Shown piece by piece: positions 23,601 to 33,874 of a stretch of 64,000 nt of DNA (the first letter of the stretch is position 1; the number at the start of each line of letters is the position of its first letter). This DNA is from Pleurodeles waltl (taxonomy: Eukaryota > Chordata > Amphibia > Caudata > Salamandridae). The DNA is taken from the NCBI RefSeq assembly GCF_031143425.1, contig NC_090451.1:350928339-350992338 (forward strand), given 5' to 3'. The position numbers were made by a program, and so were the translations under genes. The notes below the pieces were generated by a model, which searched no databases, was not told the DNA's origin, and saw only the letters and a list, made by a program, of their open reading frames with translations.

Positions 23601-25297
23601 CTTTCGCCCCTTGTGCGCTCCTCGACCCCAGCCGCTGCTTCCCTGCGGCCCCGCCCCCCTCGCGCCCCCATTTGCCGCTCCCTCCCGCCTCCCGCCTCCC
23701 AGCTGCTCCTCCCTCCCTTCTTAATGGCTGGCGCTGCGCGTCGCCAGTGAGCGAGTTCGGACCTGGTTCAGGTCCTGAACTCGCCCCTCACGACCGCAGC
23801 ACCAACCTGCTGCCTTCTGCCTCTGCCCCACGACCACGCTGCCGTCTGCGTGTTCGAGGCCCTCCTCCACCCGCAGGCATCCTCCTGCGCCTCATCCCTG
23901 GTGGCTAGTGGGCTCACTTGACCCGAGTGCCGCTTCCGCCGTCCCGTAAGTTTGTTTTTCAGCTTTTTTCCGCTTTTCTGCGCCTCGCCGCCGGCGCTTT
24001 TTGCCCCATTGTGCCCCCCTGATTGCTGTCTCCCCGATCGTATTTAATCCCAGTATTGTGTCCATATTGTGTTTTTTCCTGCATTTGTGACTGTTTTTGC
24101 CCGATTTCTGTGCCTTTCGCCCCTTGTGCGCTCCTCGACCCCAGCCGCTGCTTCCCTGCGGCCCCGCCCCCCTCGCGCCCCCATTTGCCGCTCCCTCCCG
24201 CCTCCCGCCTCCCAGCTGCTCCTCCCTCCCCCCTCCCTTCTTAATGGCTGGCGCTGCGCGTCGCCAGTGAGCGAGTTCGGACCTGGTTCAGGTCCTGAAC
24301 TCGCCCCTCACGACCGCAGCACCAACCTGCTGCCTTCTGCCTCTGCCCCACGACCACGCTGCCGTCTGCGTGTTCGAGGCCCTCCTCCACCCGCAGGCAT
24401 CCTCCTGCGCCTCATCCCTGGTGGCTAGTGGGCTCACTTGACCCGAGTGCCGCTTCCGCCGTCCCGTAAGTTTGTTTTTCAGCTTTTTTCCGCTTTTCTG
24501 CGCCTCGCCGCCGGCGCTTTTTGCCCCATTGTGCCCCCCTGATTGCTGTCTCCCCGATCGTATTTAATCCCAGTATTGTGTCCATATTGTGTTTTTTCCT
24601 GCATTTGTGACTGTTTTTGCCCGATTTCTGTGCCTTTCGCCCCTTGTGCGCTCCTCGACCCCAGCCGCTGCTTCCCTGCGGCCCGCCCCCCTCGCGCCCC
24701 CATTTGCCGCTCCCTCCCGCCTCCCGCCTCCCAGCTGCTCCTCCCTCCCCCCTCCCTTCTTAATGGCTGGCGCTGCGCGTCGCCAGTGAGCGAGTTCGGA
24801 CCTGGTTCAGGTCCTGAACTCGCCCCTCACGACCGCAGCACCAACCTGCTGCCTTCTGCCTCTGCCCCACGACCACGCTGCCGTCTGCGTGTTCGAGGCC
24901 CTCCTCCACCCGCAGGCATCCTCCTGCGCCTCATCCCTGGTGGCTAGTGGGCTCACTTGACCCGAGTGCCGCTTCCGCCGTCCCGTAAGTTTGTTTTTCA
25001 GCTTTTTTCCGCTTTTCTGCGCCTCGCCGCCGGCGCTTTTTGCCCCATTGTGCCCCCCTGATTGCTGTCTCCCCAATCGTATTTAATCCCAGTATTGTGT
25101 CCATATTGTGTTTTTTCCTGCATTTGTGACTGTTTTTGCCCGATTTCTGTGCCTTTCGCCCCTTGTGCGCTCCTCGACCCCAGCCGCTGCTTCCCTGCGG
25201 CCCCGCCCCCCTCGCGCCCCCATTTGCCGCTCCCTCCCGCCTCCCACCTCCCAGCTGCTCCTCCCTCCCCCCTCCCTTCTTAATGGCTAGCGCTGCG
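20653..25297 (+). repeat. Tandem array, 9 units of 513-526 bp
   Basis: Units start (at GGTCCTGAACTCG) at 20653, 21173, 21693, 22212, 22732, 23258, 23771, 24291 and 24810. Lengths are 520, 520, 519, 520, 526, 513, 520 and 519, and the ninth lacks its last ~30 bases where it enters the LINE tail. Copies differ by only a few bases. Each unit contains CCGTAAGTTTG followed by TTTTTCAG (the first has GTAACT), a T-rich middle with TATTTAATCC, and a C-rich end. Unit junctions lie inside an inverted repeat (GAGTTCGGACCTG / CAGGTCCTGAACTC). The 119-134 codon frames that recur in every unit are Pro/Cys-rich composition products, not genes. Confidence 0.97.
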
Positions 25298-25608
25298 CGT
25301 CCGCGCAGCGGACGCGCGCAGCGGGCGCGCCAGAGGCAAGCCCGTCTGCGCCCGTCCGCGCCTGTACCGCGCCCAGCGCCACCCCCCCTGGTCCTCGCGC
25401 CTCCCGCGCCCACTTCTCGGCCGAAGAGCTCCGCGCCCTCAACCCCGGGCCCTCCACTGAATGCTTCCGGGCATCCCCGAAGCTCCTCAAGACCTGGCTC
25501 TTCGACCGCTAAACAGCCTCTCCACCCCCCCCCCCCCACCTCAGCGCCTCGAAACCCTAACGGGTACATAGCGCGCTTTATAAATACTATGATTGATTGA
25601 TTGATTGA
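25298..25608 (+). pseudogene. LINE ORF2 C-terminal tail and 3' UTR of the composite
   Basis: After a GC-rich palindromic junction (about 25290-25325) one frame reads FSAEELRALNPGPS, then FRASPKLLKTWLFDR and a stop near 25510. It matches the closing FRKxLKTWLF motif of the LINE at 12.7 kb. The 3' UTR (CCTCAGCGCCTCGAAACCCT, then ATAGCGCGCTTTATAAATACT) and the GATT tail align with that LINE too. The reverse transcriptase and endonuclease domains are absent, so the element could only move using enzymes from a full-length relative. Confidence 0.8.
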
Positions 25609-25616
25609 TACTACAG

Positions 25617-28600
25617 TGGTACTACTAACATACTAAAAATGTAATTCAGAAACCTACATAAGAATGTCTCTGCCACAGCCTCTCATTACTTTTATGTACG
25701 GATATCTCTGCACCTATTGCAGAGATCTCTGCACATGTATTCATGTGTTTTAGTATTACAAGCGGGAAGAACAGGGGTTTGTGGTTGTAAAATGAAGGAT
25801 ACTTGGTACTAAATGACAGGGGTTGGGGAGGTGTAAAGAGAGATTTAGAGCGGATTAGGGAGGCACATGCACTCACCCACCCACAAAAGAGTAAGCCTAT
25901 TGCTATCAGAAAACTGCATTTCTATAGTTACTACAGCGAAAATGAACCCAAAACAGTATTAAATGTACTCCAGCTCAGAGCCGGAATAAGTCCAGTACAA
26001 CACATGGTCAGCCACTGGTACTACAATACCAACCCATTGAAAATAATGGACAAAGGGACTTAAAAAAAACACATAGGTTAAAATAATGACAAATAAATGA
26101 GTTAAAACATTTTAAAATATAAATAAATTTTAGTTTATTGTTAAGAAATTGCCTATAAATGAAACACAATGATTATTTGTTTACAATATGTTATTAACTT
26201 TTTTTAATTTAAGAATTAATATAACATTAATATTCATTGCAAACAATTAAATTACCTTTTATTTTTTATACTTCATTTTTAATACTGTTTAATGTATAAT
26301 ACACAATATATAAAATATAGCTTGTCTACTTTAGTGGGACATTTTTACAATTTATACTACAGAAACATATAATATATTCAAAATAAATACATTTTAATGT
26401 AAAAGTAAGTTACTAATGCTACAACATTTTATATTGTTCTACATTTAAAATAAATAAATACAATTAACATGTAAACATGTATGTTTAACATAAAAATATG
26501 TTTCTATATTTTTAAAAAGTTTACTAGGCTTTTAAGCTTTTTTCCTATACTTTACCATATGGAGATCTCTGCCCTGATTGCTGCGGTCTCCGCCAAGTCT
26601 GTGTCATGTCAAATACAGTTGTAAAGTCACTACTAGTAGTAACAATACAGTCAACACTGATCCTTTTGCTGGCTCCAATCCCTATTTCAGGAGGCGAGGA
26701 CATGTAAATCTGCACTTTCGAGTAACATTACACACATAAATGGTGAATAACTAAAAGTAGTAAAGTTACTCAAACGTGTAGGAGTGAATGTACTTATAGA
26801 AACTCTAGACATGTATATTTACCTTTGTGTAAAGGCTCTATTTGTATCAAACCTGCACTTGTAGATTTATCTTTGTGAATAGCCTTCTACATTTATTTCT
26901 ATTTTACAGGACTGGAATTGTATGTATCACATCATTCATTTTTTGGTTTCCACCTGAGAAAGGTCTTCATACAATGGTAGAGTGGTTTAACACTATGTAA
27001 AAGCTATATTATTTGTTTTACACCTAAAACTGCTGTAAACACATTGTTTGGCAAGACTGTAGATAACTTCACCTATAAGGCATAATTTCTATGCATCTGA
27101 AATGTCCAGCTTTTCTAATATTTATCAGTACATTTTGTGAAATTTATACTAATGTTTGAATGGTTTTCTTTTAATATACCTTCTTTTTGGGTCTCTTGGG
27201 CATTATAATTCTGACTCAAACATTTTTTTTCTTTTCAAGTACTCTATATTCTTCTAGATGAGTATTTGTTTCTATTTTCTCCCCACCCCAAAAAAATATA
27301 TAGCGATCACCATTTGGGTTTTTTGTTTTTTTTTATTTCTACATTTATTTTTTTTACACATTTGTATCACTTTATACAACACAAAAGAGCAGGTGCTAAC
27401 AATTTCCCAGCAATGGAATGCCCCATTTTGACAAAAATAGGCAACACTACATTTGTACTCTTCAATATGATGACAGTTCTAATTGATTTTAAACATTTGA
27501 GTGCAATAGTTGCTGCATTTTTTTATCAGATTGATCTTCCTTACGAATTTGGACCAAATGGGCAATTCAGCCATGTTTTAAATAACTGATGGGCGTAGCG
27601 TGCTTCAGAATCCTTTCCCGTCTGAGAGTGATGGCTGTGTTGCAGGTGCCTCTCCTCTTTGGTGGAATCAGTTGACTGTACGCTCATATTACTGATAGCT
27701 TCCTTCCTTATCCCACATGACTATCAGAGCAGTGTTGAGGTACATGCTCCGTTTGCTGCAGGAAAATTCATTGTGGATGCTGCACACACCCTCTTTTGCC
27801 TGACAATACCGAATGAGCTGCAGGCTCTTCAGTCCTCAATGTGAGCAATATTTGCTGGGATTTTGTCTATAACGTCTTGTTTGTCTGCAAAGCGATGAGC
27901 CTCACCATACATGATATTTACTACTATTTCCTTCAATCATTCCGAACCTACACCTATGTTAGTGTGTGTACCTAATTGTTTTCCATGTTTACCACACCCA
28001 GTTCTCTAAAATAATACACTCAACTACAACCAACTGTTAATTTTTTACCAATAACAGATTGTGACTATCCAGTGGTGGGTGTTAACTCTAATTTTTACCT
28101 GCTGTTAAGTAGTAATTGATTCTCCCTGGAAACGTCTCTAATGTTTCCAAAACGTTTTGTAGAACTTGTCTTACAATTTGTGAATAGCCCTTCAGCCTAT
28201 GCAGTTGTACGGCACTTCTGCACCATTTTCTATCTCTGAGTTGATGTGTATATCATAAGTGATGATTTGCTGCACTAATATGTAACAGTTATCTTTGCAC
28301 GTCTTTGGTCCTAGACTCCATATCCCGTTACATATTCAGTTATTCATTGCCTTACATCTGGCTTGTTTTTCGTGTTCTACATTTAGTTCTGTCCTGATGA
28401 TGACGTATAGCTTGTACACAAGTTTGAAATTTTGTTGAAACTGCAACAAACAGACTAAAGCTCCTTTAGATAGAGTGAAAGAGAAGCTGTGAAAACAGAC
28501 TGAATGATACCCAGTTCAAAAACATTGTGTTTTTGGCCATTTTTTTAAGTTCTAAGTTTGTATTCATTTTTAATCACTTTCATTGTTATTTGTCTTATGT

Positions 28601-28830
28601 GAGCACGAGGACACCAAGCACCTGTCCATTATTATGTATGAACTTGGCAAAAATGTACTGAACCTGATGAAATATATAAATTTTTGGATGATTGAGAGGC
28701 TGGCACCCTTATTTAAGGCCATAGATTATAATGATTTGTGCACTTTGTGATGCTCTGTAAATTACTATTAATTTTCAAATGAATCCTCATGTAATGTATG
28801 GTAAGCCAGTCCTGTTTGTTTGGCCATCAG
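25617..28830. other. AT-rich intergenic DNA
   Basis: The part from 26050 to 26520 is extremely A/T-rich (words such as AATATATAAAATATA). Frames at 27266-27589 and 27659-27844 have no recognised domain. I see no gene or named repeat. Confidence 0.45.
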
Positions 28831-28849
28831 TGCTTTGCTTGCGTACTGG

Positions 28850-29150
28850 CAGGGTGGCCCCTGCACTGCCTTTTTGACAGCCTTTTCATGGCTGGGACCC
28901 CACCACAGAAAAGCTGGTGGAAAGTGAAGTTGTGATCAGCATGGCAGTGCCAAACTCGGCACTGCCTTGGCTGACCACGACTTTGACCGCTGCCAACCAT
29001 CAGGATCCCTGATCCTGGCAGTGGTGGCAGTCTCCTGGCAGTCTGACTGCCAGAATCGTAATCTGGTAGTCGAAAGGGCAGGATTGCAGCTGTTTAACCG
29101 CCACTGCAAGTTTTGGCGGTCTGTCGAACGCCAAACTCGTAATGAGGCTC
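28850..29150. mobile_element. Right part of a Harbinger-type MITE
   Basis: The end GGCGGTCTGTCGAACGCCAAACTCGT...GAGGCTC (29115-29150) matches the terminal repeat at 12.4 kb. Before it come short inverted words typical of these elements (CTGGCAGTCTGACTGCCAG at 29035-29053; TGGCAGTGCCAAACTCGGCACTGCC at about 28942-28966). A left terminal repeat is not clear, so the start is approximate. Confidence 0.55.
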
Positions 29151-29478
29151 TTTGATAAGAGGCTGTGTGAAAACAGCAGGGCAGCAGGAGCCACTGGTGC
29201 AGCTTCAGAGTGAAGTAACTTTGTGTTCATAAGCTGAAAGGCGGCAATAATTGAACCAATATGCCCTGCTTGCAGTGGGCTGGCCATGAGGCACGGAGGA
29301 AAGTGCTTAAAAAGAGCCATTTTACAAAAATTAATGTTCTGGGAGTCTCCTTATATGGAATAACCTAACATGCAATTGAGAATTGATCACATACCAAGCC
29401 ACATTACTAGCCCCCATTATTGGAGCCCGTCTCTAAACGAACGTGAAACACGGCCACCACACACGGGAAGATTATAAA
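29151..29478. other. Unannotated intergenic DNA
   Basis: Nothing recognised in this short stretch. Confidence 0.35.
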
Positions 29479-30097
29479 TAGGGGTGTGCAAAGTATTTTT
29501 CTACCTAAAAAGGGATGTGGCTTTCATGTGCTCTAGTCTCGATCCTTCACTTATTGAAGCTGCTTAGAGTTGAAGCAATCAGATTTTTGAAATCTTCAGC
29601 CAAGAGGTAAAGGCCGCATTTGCGATCCTCTGCTTGATTTGGGGTGGTTGTTATATGTCCTTACGACACCTGCTGCAGGCGAGGCCACCGGCTCTACTTC
29701 GCATGTTCTGGGGTTTGAAGGGGAAGGGGTTGCAGATAGGTGTTGCTCTGCACAATTGTACGTTTAAGGAGTTTTGAGTTCAGATAGAAGGCGGAATGTG
29801 TGGTAAGTATCAGTTACCCATCGGTGCCCTTGCAGAGTTATGTAAGGGCAATGAGAGGTATGCACTGTACATTGCCGTGCCCACTCTGCCCCTTCATGGA
29901 ATTCTGTGGAATTTTAATGTAATTCTATAGAATTCCGTGATGTACAGTGCATACCCTTCGTTGGCGTTAAATCTTTCATACTTATGTAAAGGCAATGAGG
30001 GATATGCAGTGAACATTGGGGTGCCCACTTCGCAGATTTCCACAGAATTTTTGTGGAATTCCGCAGAATTAAGCTCCGTCAATTCCACACACCCCTA
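29479..30097. mobile_element. Possible hAT-type MITE
   Basis: TAGGGGTGTGCAAAG at 29479 and an inverted TAGGGGTGTGTGGAA ending at 30097 share the ten outer bases and resemble hAT terminal repeats. The interior has several GGAATTC / GAATTCC words and a diverged internal duplication (GGCAATGAGAGGTATGCA at about 29848 and GGCAATGAGGGATATGCA at about 29991). The 8-bp flanks (ATTATAAA, ATTTAATT) match only partly, so the call is tentative. Confidence 0.4.
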
Positions 30098-32103
30098 ATT
30101 TAATTGCCATACGTAAAGCCAACGACACCACAAAGCACAGCCAAGTGCGCCCTCACCTTTTTATTGGTATTTGGTCCTGGCAGATGGGGTCTCCAGGGCC
30201 ATTTCAGGCTCGGGGAAATGCCCCATCCCCTCCCCCTTAATGTAACATCAACCCTGGTGGAACCAAAAGCCCCCTCCCCTTTCTATTCATGTTCGCCCCT
30301 GGGTATGGTGGATGCCCCATCCCCTGGGCCTCCCAGAGGCTCGAGGAGCAGGGCCAGATGCCCACCTTCCCTAAATAATGTATTGCATTGCCCCCCAGGC
30401 CCTGGCTGATCACGGGGGCAGTAGTAGCATGGGAACCCACGCTTTTGTTTTAATTTTGCAGCAAATTTGTAGATCGCCACTCAGTAGCTATAGTTAGGAT
30501 TGCTTTTTCGTAGACAAGGAGTTTTTTGGTTTGCTATTAACTTTGGTGCCGTTTGATGATTCTTCATGAAACGTTCCAAAAAAAAGCCAATTCATTTTTG
30601 GTCCTTCCTGGAATGTTTCGGTATGATCCATCCAGAAGGGGCCAAGAAAATAGTGGGAGGGTCAAAAAGCACATTTCCCCATGCAGTTCCCATGGACTTC
30701 TGTAGGCTACAGCAAAAACTGCTGAACTGAATTACACCAAATTCGGCAGAAGGCTAGATTGTGCTTTTGTGATTTTGTGTAAGTCCCGCAGAAGCATGGC
30801 TAAGTAAAATAAAGAAATAATGGTCACGATTTTATAATTTATATAAGGGGAGGGGGCGTCAGTAGGGACCCTGTCCCCATCCCCTGGGGCCATGTATATT
30901 TAAGGTGAGGGGATGTTTGACCCACTCGACAAGCCATTTTCGGCCCTGGGGACCCCATCCCTAGGGCCCAATGTATTTAATATGACGAGGGGGGCTACAA
31001 TATTTCAATATAAATAGCATCTTGCTTGTTTCTTTATATGATCTAATTGTACTATATGGTTGTATGCCCCACCGTATCGTAGGAATAGTAATTATCACTG
31101 TTGTTTTCCTTTATCATGACACCCATGACTACCATAATTGTCTCCTCACACTATGTGTGTCCATTCCACTTCCTTAAAAAGATCCTGTAAGTGGAGATAG
31201 CTGTCCCTTACTTTAGCTATATCGTACAATGGGCAGACATATATTGAATTCCACACAATTCATCTTAATCAGATTGTGATATCTTATAAAGTGACAAGTG
31301 AAGAGAACTGAAAATAAAAAAACTTGTGCAATTTATATCTTACTAAAACAAATCACTCAGGTAGATGGATCATGGTAAGGTACTCAATTTCTTTTCCATC
31401 TACACATGATTGCAAACAGGGCATACTGGAAATCACTTAGGTGTTATACTCTTTCATCTTTTAACTATGTGGAACAAATATGTGTGTGACACAGTAAGAG
31501 CGCTTGGACCATTTACACACTTTTAAGAACAATCCCAGTCTCAAACAGCCATGCAAAAGTAAGTGACAAAGCTCAGCTGTTCAGACCATCTAAATACTCT
31601 TAATTTCAATCTCAATTTCAAATCATTAGATAGTTTGTATGCATGGGTCAGGCATAATTGAGCAGGGATCCATGGGTCAATGTTGTTTCAAATGTGACCC
31701 TAACCTGTTGAGGGATAACTAGAAATATGGCATTATGAGTTGACATAAAGTTTAGCATCCAAGTTATGCCCCCATGGTTTTTCTGTACCAAGCAGGAGGA
31801 TCATCTTTGATTCACATCTCCTCAATTCCAATTCATGATTGCCACCTCGTGGATGTAGTTTGATGTGTTTATCCCATAGTATTTAAATCCTGTATGATCC
31901 CTGTTATGTGCCTCTCATGTTTTACCCTTGGTATGTTCTGTCTTGATTTCTGATAGCTCTCAAATGTTGTAACATTCTCAGTTTGACTTTATTGATCGTA
32001 CTTCCAACAAAGCTTCTCTGACATGTGCATTCTAACACATATAAAACATATTCAAATAAATGCGTTTCTTTCAGTGATGGTCTGTACTCTTACTTCAAGT
32101 GTC
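30098..32103. other. Intergenic with an unnamed dispersed-repeat-like stretch
   Basis: Between about 30180 and 31000 CCATCCCCTGGG/CCCCATCCC words recur at irregular spacing (30221, 30317, 30866, 30953), suggesting a decayed repeat. The rest has no recognisable gene. The piggyBac element inserted at the right edge. Confidence 0.4.
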
Positions 32104-32339
32104 TTAACCCCTTCCCCGCCGCAAATGTAATGGTTACGCCCCTGGCTGCAGCGCTCAGGTGCCACAAACGTAACCATTACGTCCAGGTACCGGCCCTCGG
32201 GGGAAGCGTTGGCACTCCCCACGAGGGCCGCCCCCCCCCCAACCCCACAGGTCAGGGTTGGAAGGGGAATTGTTTCCCCTTCCACCCCCGACCCCCACCC
32301 CCCCAATGACGTCAGTGCGCGATCATCATCAAAGGGTGC

Positions 32340-33350
32340 AAGGGGAGAAGAAGCCACCAGAAACCAGGGATTGTTTTTGTGGCTGTTTTTTTGTGTTGAG
32401 GGGTGGCCCCTTGGGCAAGGGTCGCCGTCCAGGGGGCAAAAAGCACTATTGGGCAGTTCTGCCTCCCTTGGGGCAGATCGGCCTATTTTTTTAGGCCCAT
32501 CTGCCCCCAAGGGGGGCAGAATCCACTTAGCGCCAGGGATCATATGTGTGTGTGTGTGTGCTTTGTGTGGGGGGGTGGCCCCGTGGGCAAGAGTTGCCCC
32601 CCAAAGGGGGCAATATAATCTATGCCATTTCTGACCCCTCTGGGGCAGATTGGCCTATTTTCTTTAGGCATGTCTGCCCCTGGGGGGACAGAGACCATAG
32701 AGATGCCAGAGATTTTCTTTTTCTTTCTTTTGTTTTCTTTTAGTGTTGGGCAACGGTCGCCCCCAAGGGGCAAAAAGCACTATTGGGCAGTTCTGCAGAT
32801 CGTCCTATTTTTTTTAGGCCCATCTGCCCCCAAGGGGGGCAGGATCCACTTAGCGCCAGGGACCATGTGTGTGTGTGCATTGTGTTGGGGGGGTGGCCCC
32901 TTGGGCAAGGGTCGCCCCCCCAAAAGGGATTGGCCTATTTCATTTAGGCCTTTCTGCCCCCGGGTGTGGAGGGGGCAGAAACCATAAAGACGCCAGGGAT
33001 TGTTTTTGTTTTCTTTCTTTAGTTTTTTTCTGTGTTTGGGGGTCTCCCCCTTGGGCAAGGGTCGGCCCCAAGGGGCAAAAAGCGCTATTAGGCAGTTCTG
33101 CCCCTCTTGGGGGCAGATTGGCCTACTTATTTTAGGCGCATCTGCCCCAAAGGGGAGCAGAATCAACTTAGCGCCAGGGATCATGTGTGTGTGTGTGTGT
33201 GTGTGCTTCGTGTGGGGGGTGGCCCCTTGGGCAAGGGTCCCCCCAAAAAGAGGGCAATATATTCTATGCCATTTCTACCCCCTTGGGGGCAGATTAGCCT
33301 ATTTGTTTAGGCCCATCTTCCCCCAAGCAGAGAACACTAGAAACCAGGGA
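32340..33350. repeat. Left-arm tandem repeats of the piggyBac element (~165-bp units as ~320-bp dimers)
   Basis: Segments built from GGGCAAGGGTCGCC, GGGCAGTTCTGCC, GGGGGCAGATTGGCCTATTT and TTTAGGCCCATCTGCCCCC recur. They alternate between two boundary types: TTAGCGCCAGGGATCATGTGTG (about 32530, 32850, 33170) and GCCAGGGATTGTTTTTGT (about 32360, 32700, 32990). This gives three dimers with period near 320-340. Many inverted GGGGGCAGA / TCTGCCCCC pairs can fold. They may be transposase binding or subterminal sites, which is inference. Confidence 0.85.
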
Positions 33351-33419
33351 AAATGTATAAATGGTTGGTTTGTCAAATGGTGAAGTATTTGCATTTGTGA
33401 TTATAACAGTTTATTTCCC

Positions 33420-33874
33420 CTTTTTGTTCTAGTTCAAAGCTTTTGCTTCCTTTGCTATGGCTTGTTGCGATTTTGGCAGTGGTTGTCCTGTGTTTTGCGT
33501 AGTTGCATGTTTTAGGTAAGTAAATAAATTTACTCCAAAGGAGTATTGTTGCCATGCATGAATGACATGTTTGTAGGTGGTGTACTGAATGCAGGATTGT
33601 GTGTGAAATTGTCCTTAAATGTATGCACAATGATATTTGTGTTGTCTTATGTGTAATTTGCTTTTCTTTTTTCTTTTTTAGTGGGATATCATTGGTGATT
33701 GCTGTGGCTGTGCAGACTAGTTGCTGGTGAGTCAAGCTTTTTCAGGCAAGTGAGCGGTATAGTTTTTGAGTTGATACCTCTTAGTGATAAAGCTACACTT
33801 TTGTTTATTACTTATCTTACTCATTGCTGGTTGTTGGTGGTGCATTTGTCCAGTTACTTTTTGTAGGAAGGATC
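33420..33874 (+). promoter_or_regulatory. 5' untranslated region with splice-like sites
   Basis: Consensus-like donors (TTAGGTAAGTAAAT at about 33512 and CTGGTGAGTCAAG at about 33726) alternate with pyrimidine-tract acceptors (TTCTTTTTTAG ending about 33681 and ACTTTTTGTAG ending about 33866) just before the transposase ATG at 33875. The transcript was probably spliced through one or two non-coding exons. Confidence 0.45.

Larger units (their letters stand above)
20646..25616 (+). mobile_element. Composite retroposon: nine ~520-bp monomers joined to a CR1/L2-type LINE 3' end, 8-bp TSD
   Basis: Nine GC/C-rich tandem units (20653-25297) run without a break into the C-terminal coding tail and 3' UTR of the LINE family also seen at 12.6 kb, ending in (GATT)n at 25590-25608. 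The eight bases TACTACAG occur at 20646-20653 and at 25609-25616, exactly outside the two ends, as expected of a target-site duplication. One retrotransposition event therefore seems to have delivered both parts. Tandem 5' monomers acting as promoters are known from mouse L1. Here the monomers are longer and almost all coding sequence is missing. The alternative is a local tandem expansion of a single-monomer insertion after it landed. No intact protein is encoded. Confidence 0.7.

Noticed and set aside
20653..25297. CRISPR-like or ordinary satellite interpretation of regular repeats
   Set aside because: Units are ~520 bp with no spacers, in a eukaryotic setting. A pure satellite does not explain the LINE tail and the flanking 8-bp duplication.
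20905..25569. Recurring 119-154 codon plus-strand frames and a 212-codon minus-strand frame in the 520-bp array
   Set aside because: They recur simply because the units repeat. They are Pro/Cys/Ser-rich (or Gly/Arg-rich antisense) from a C-rich composition, their ends move with 1-bp length changes between units, and no domain is visible.
32025..33383. Many 65-163 codon frames left of the piggyBac transposase
   Set aside because: They lie in tandem GGGGCA/TGCCCC repeats, differ between units, and have no domain.
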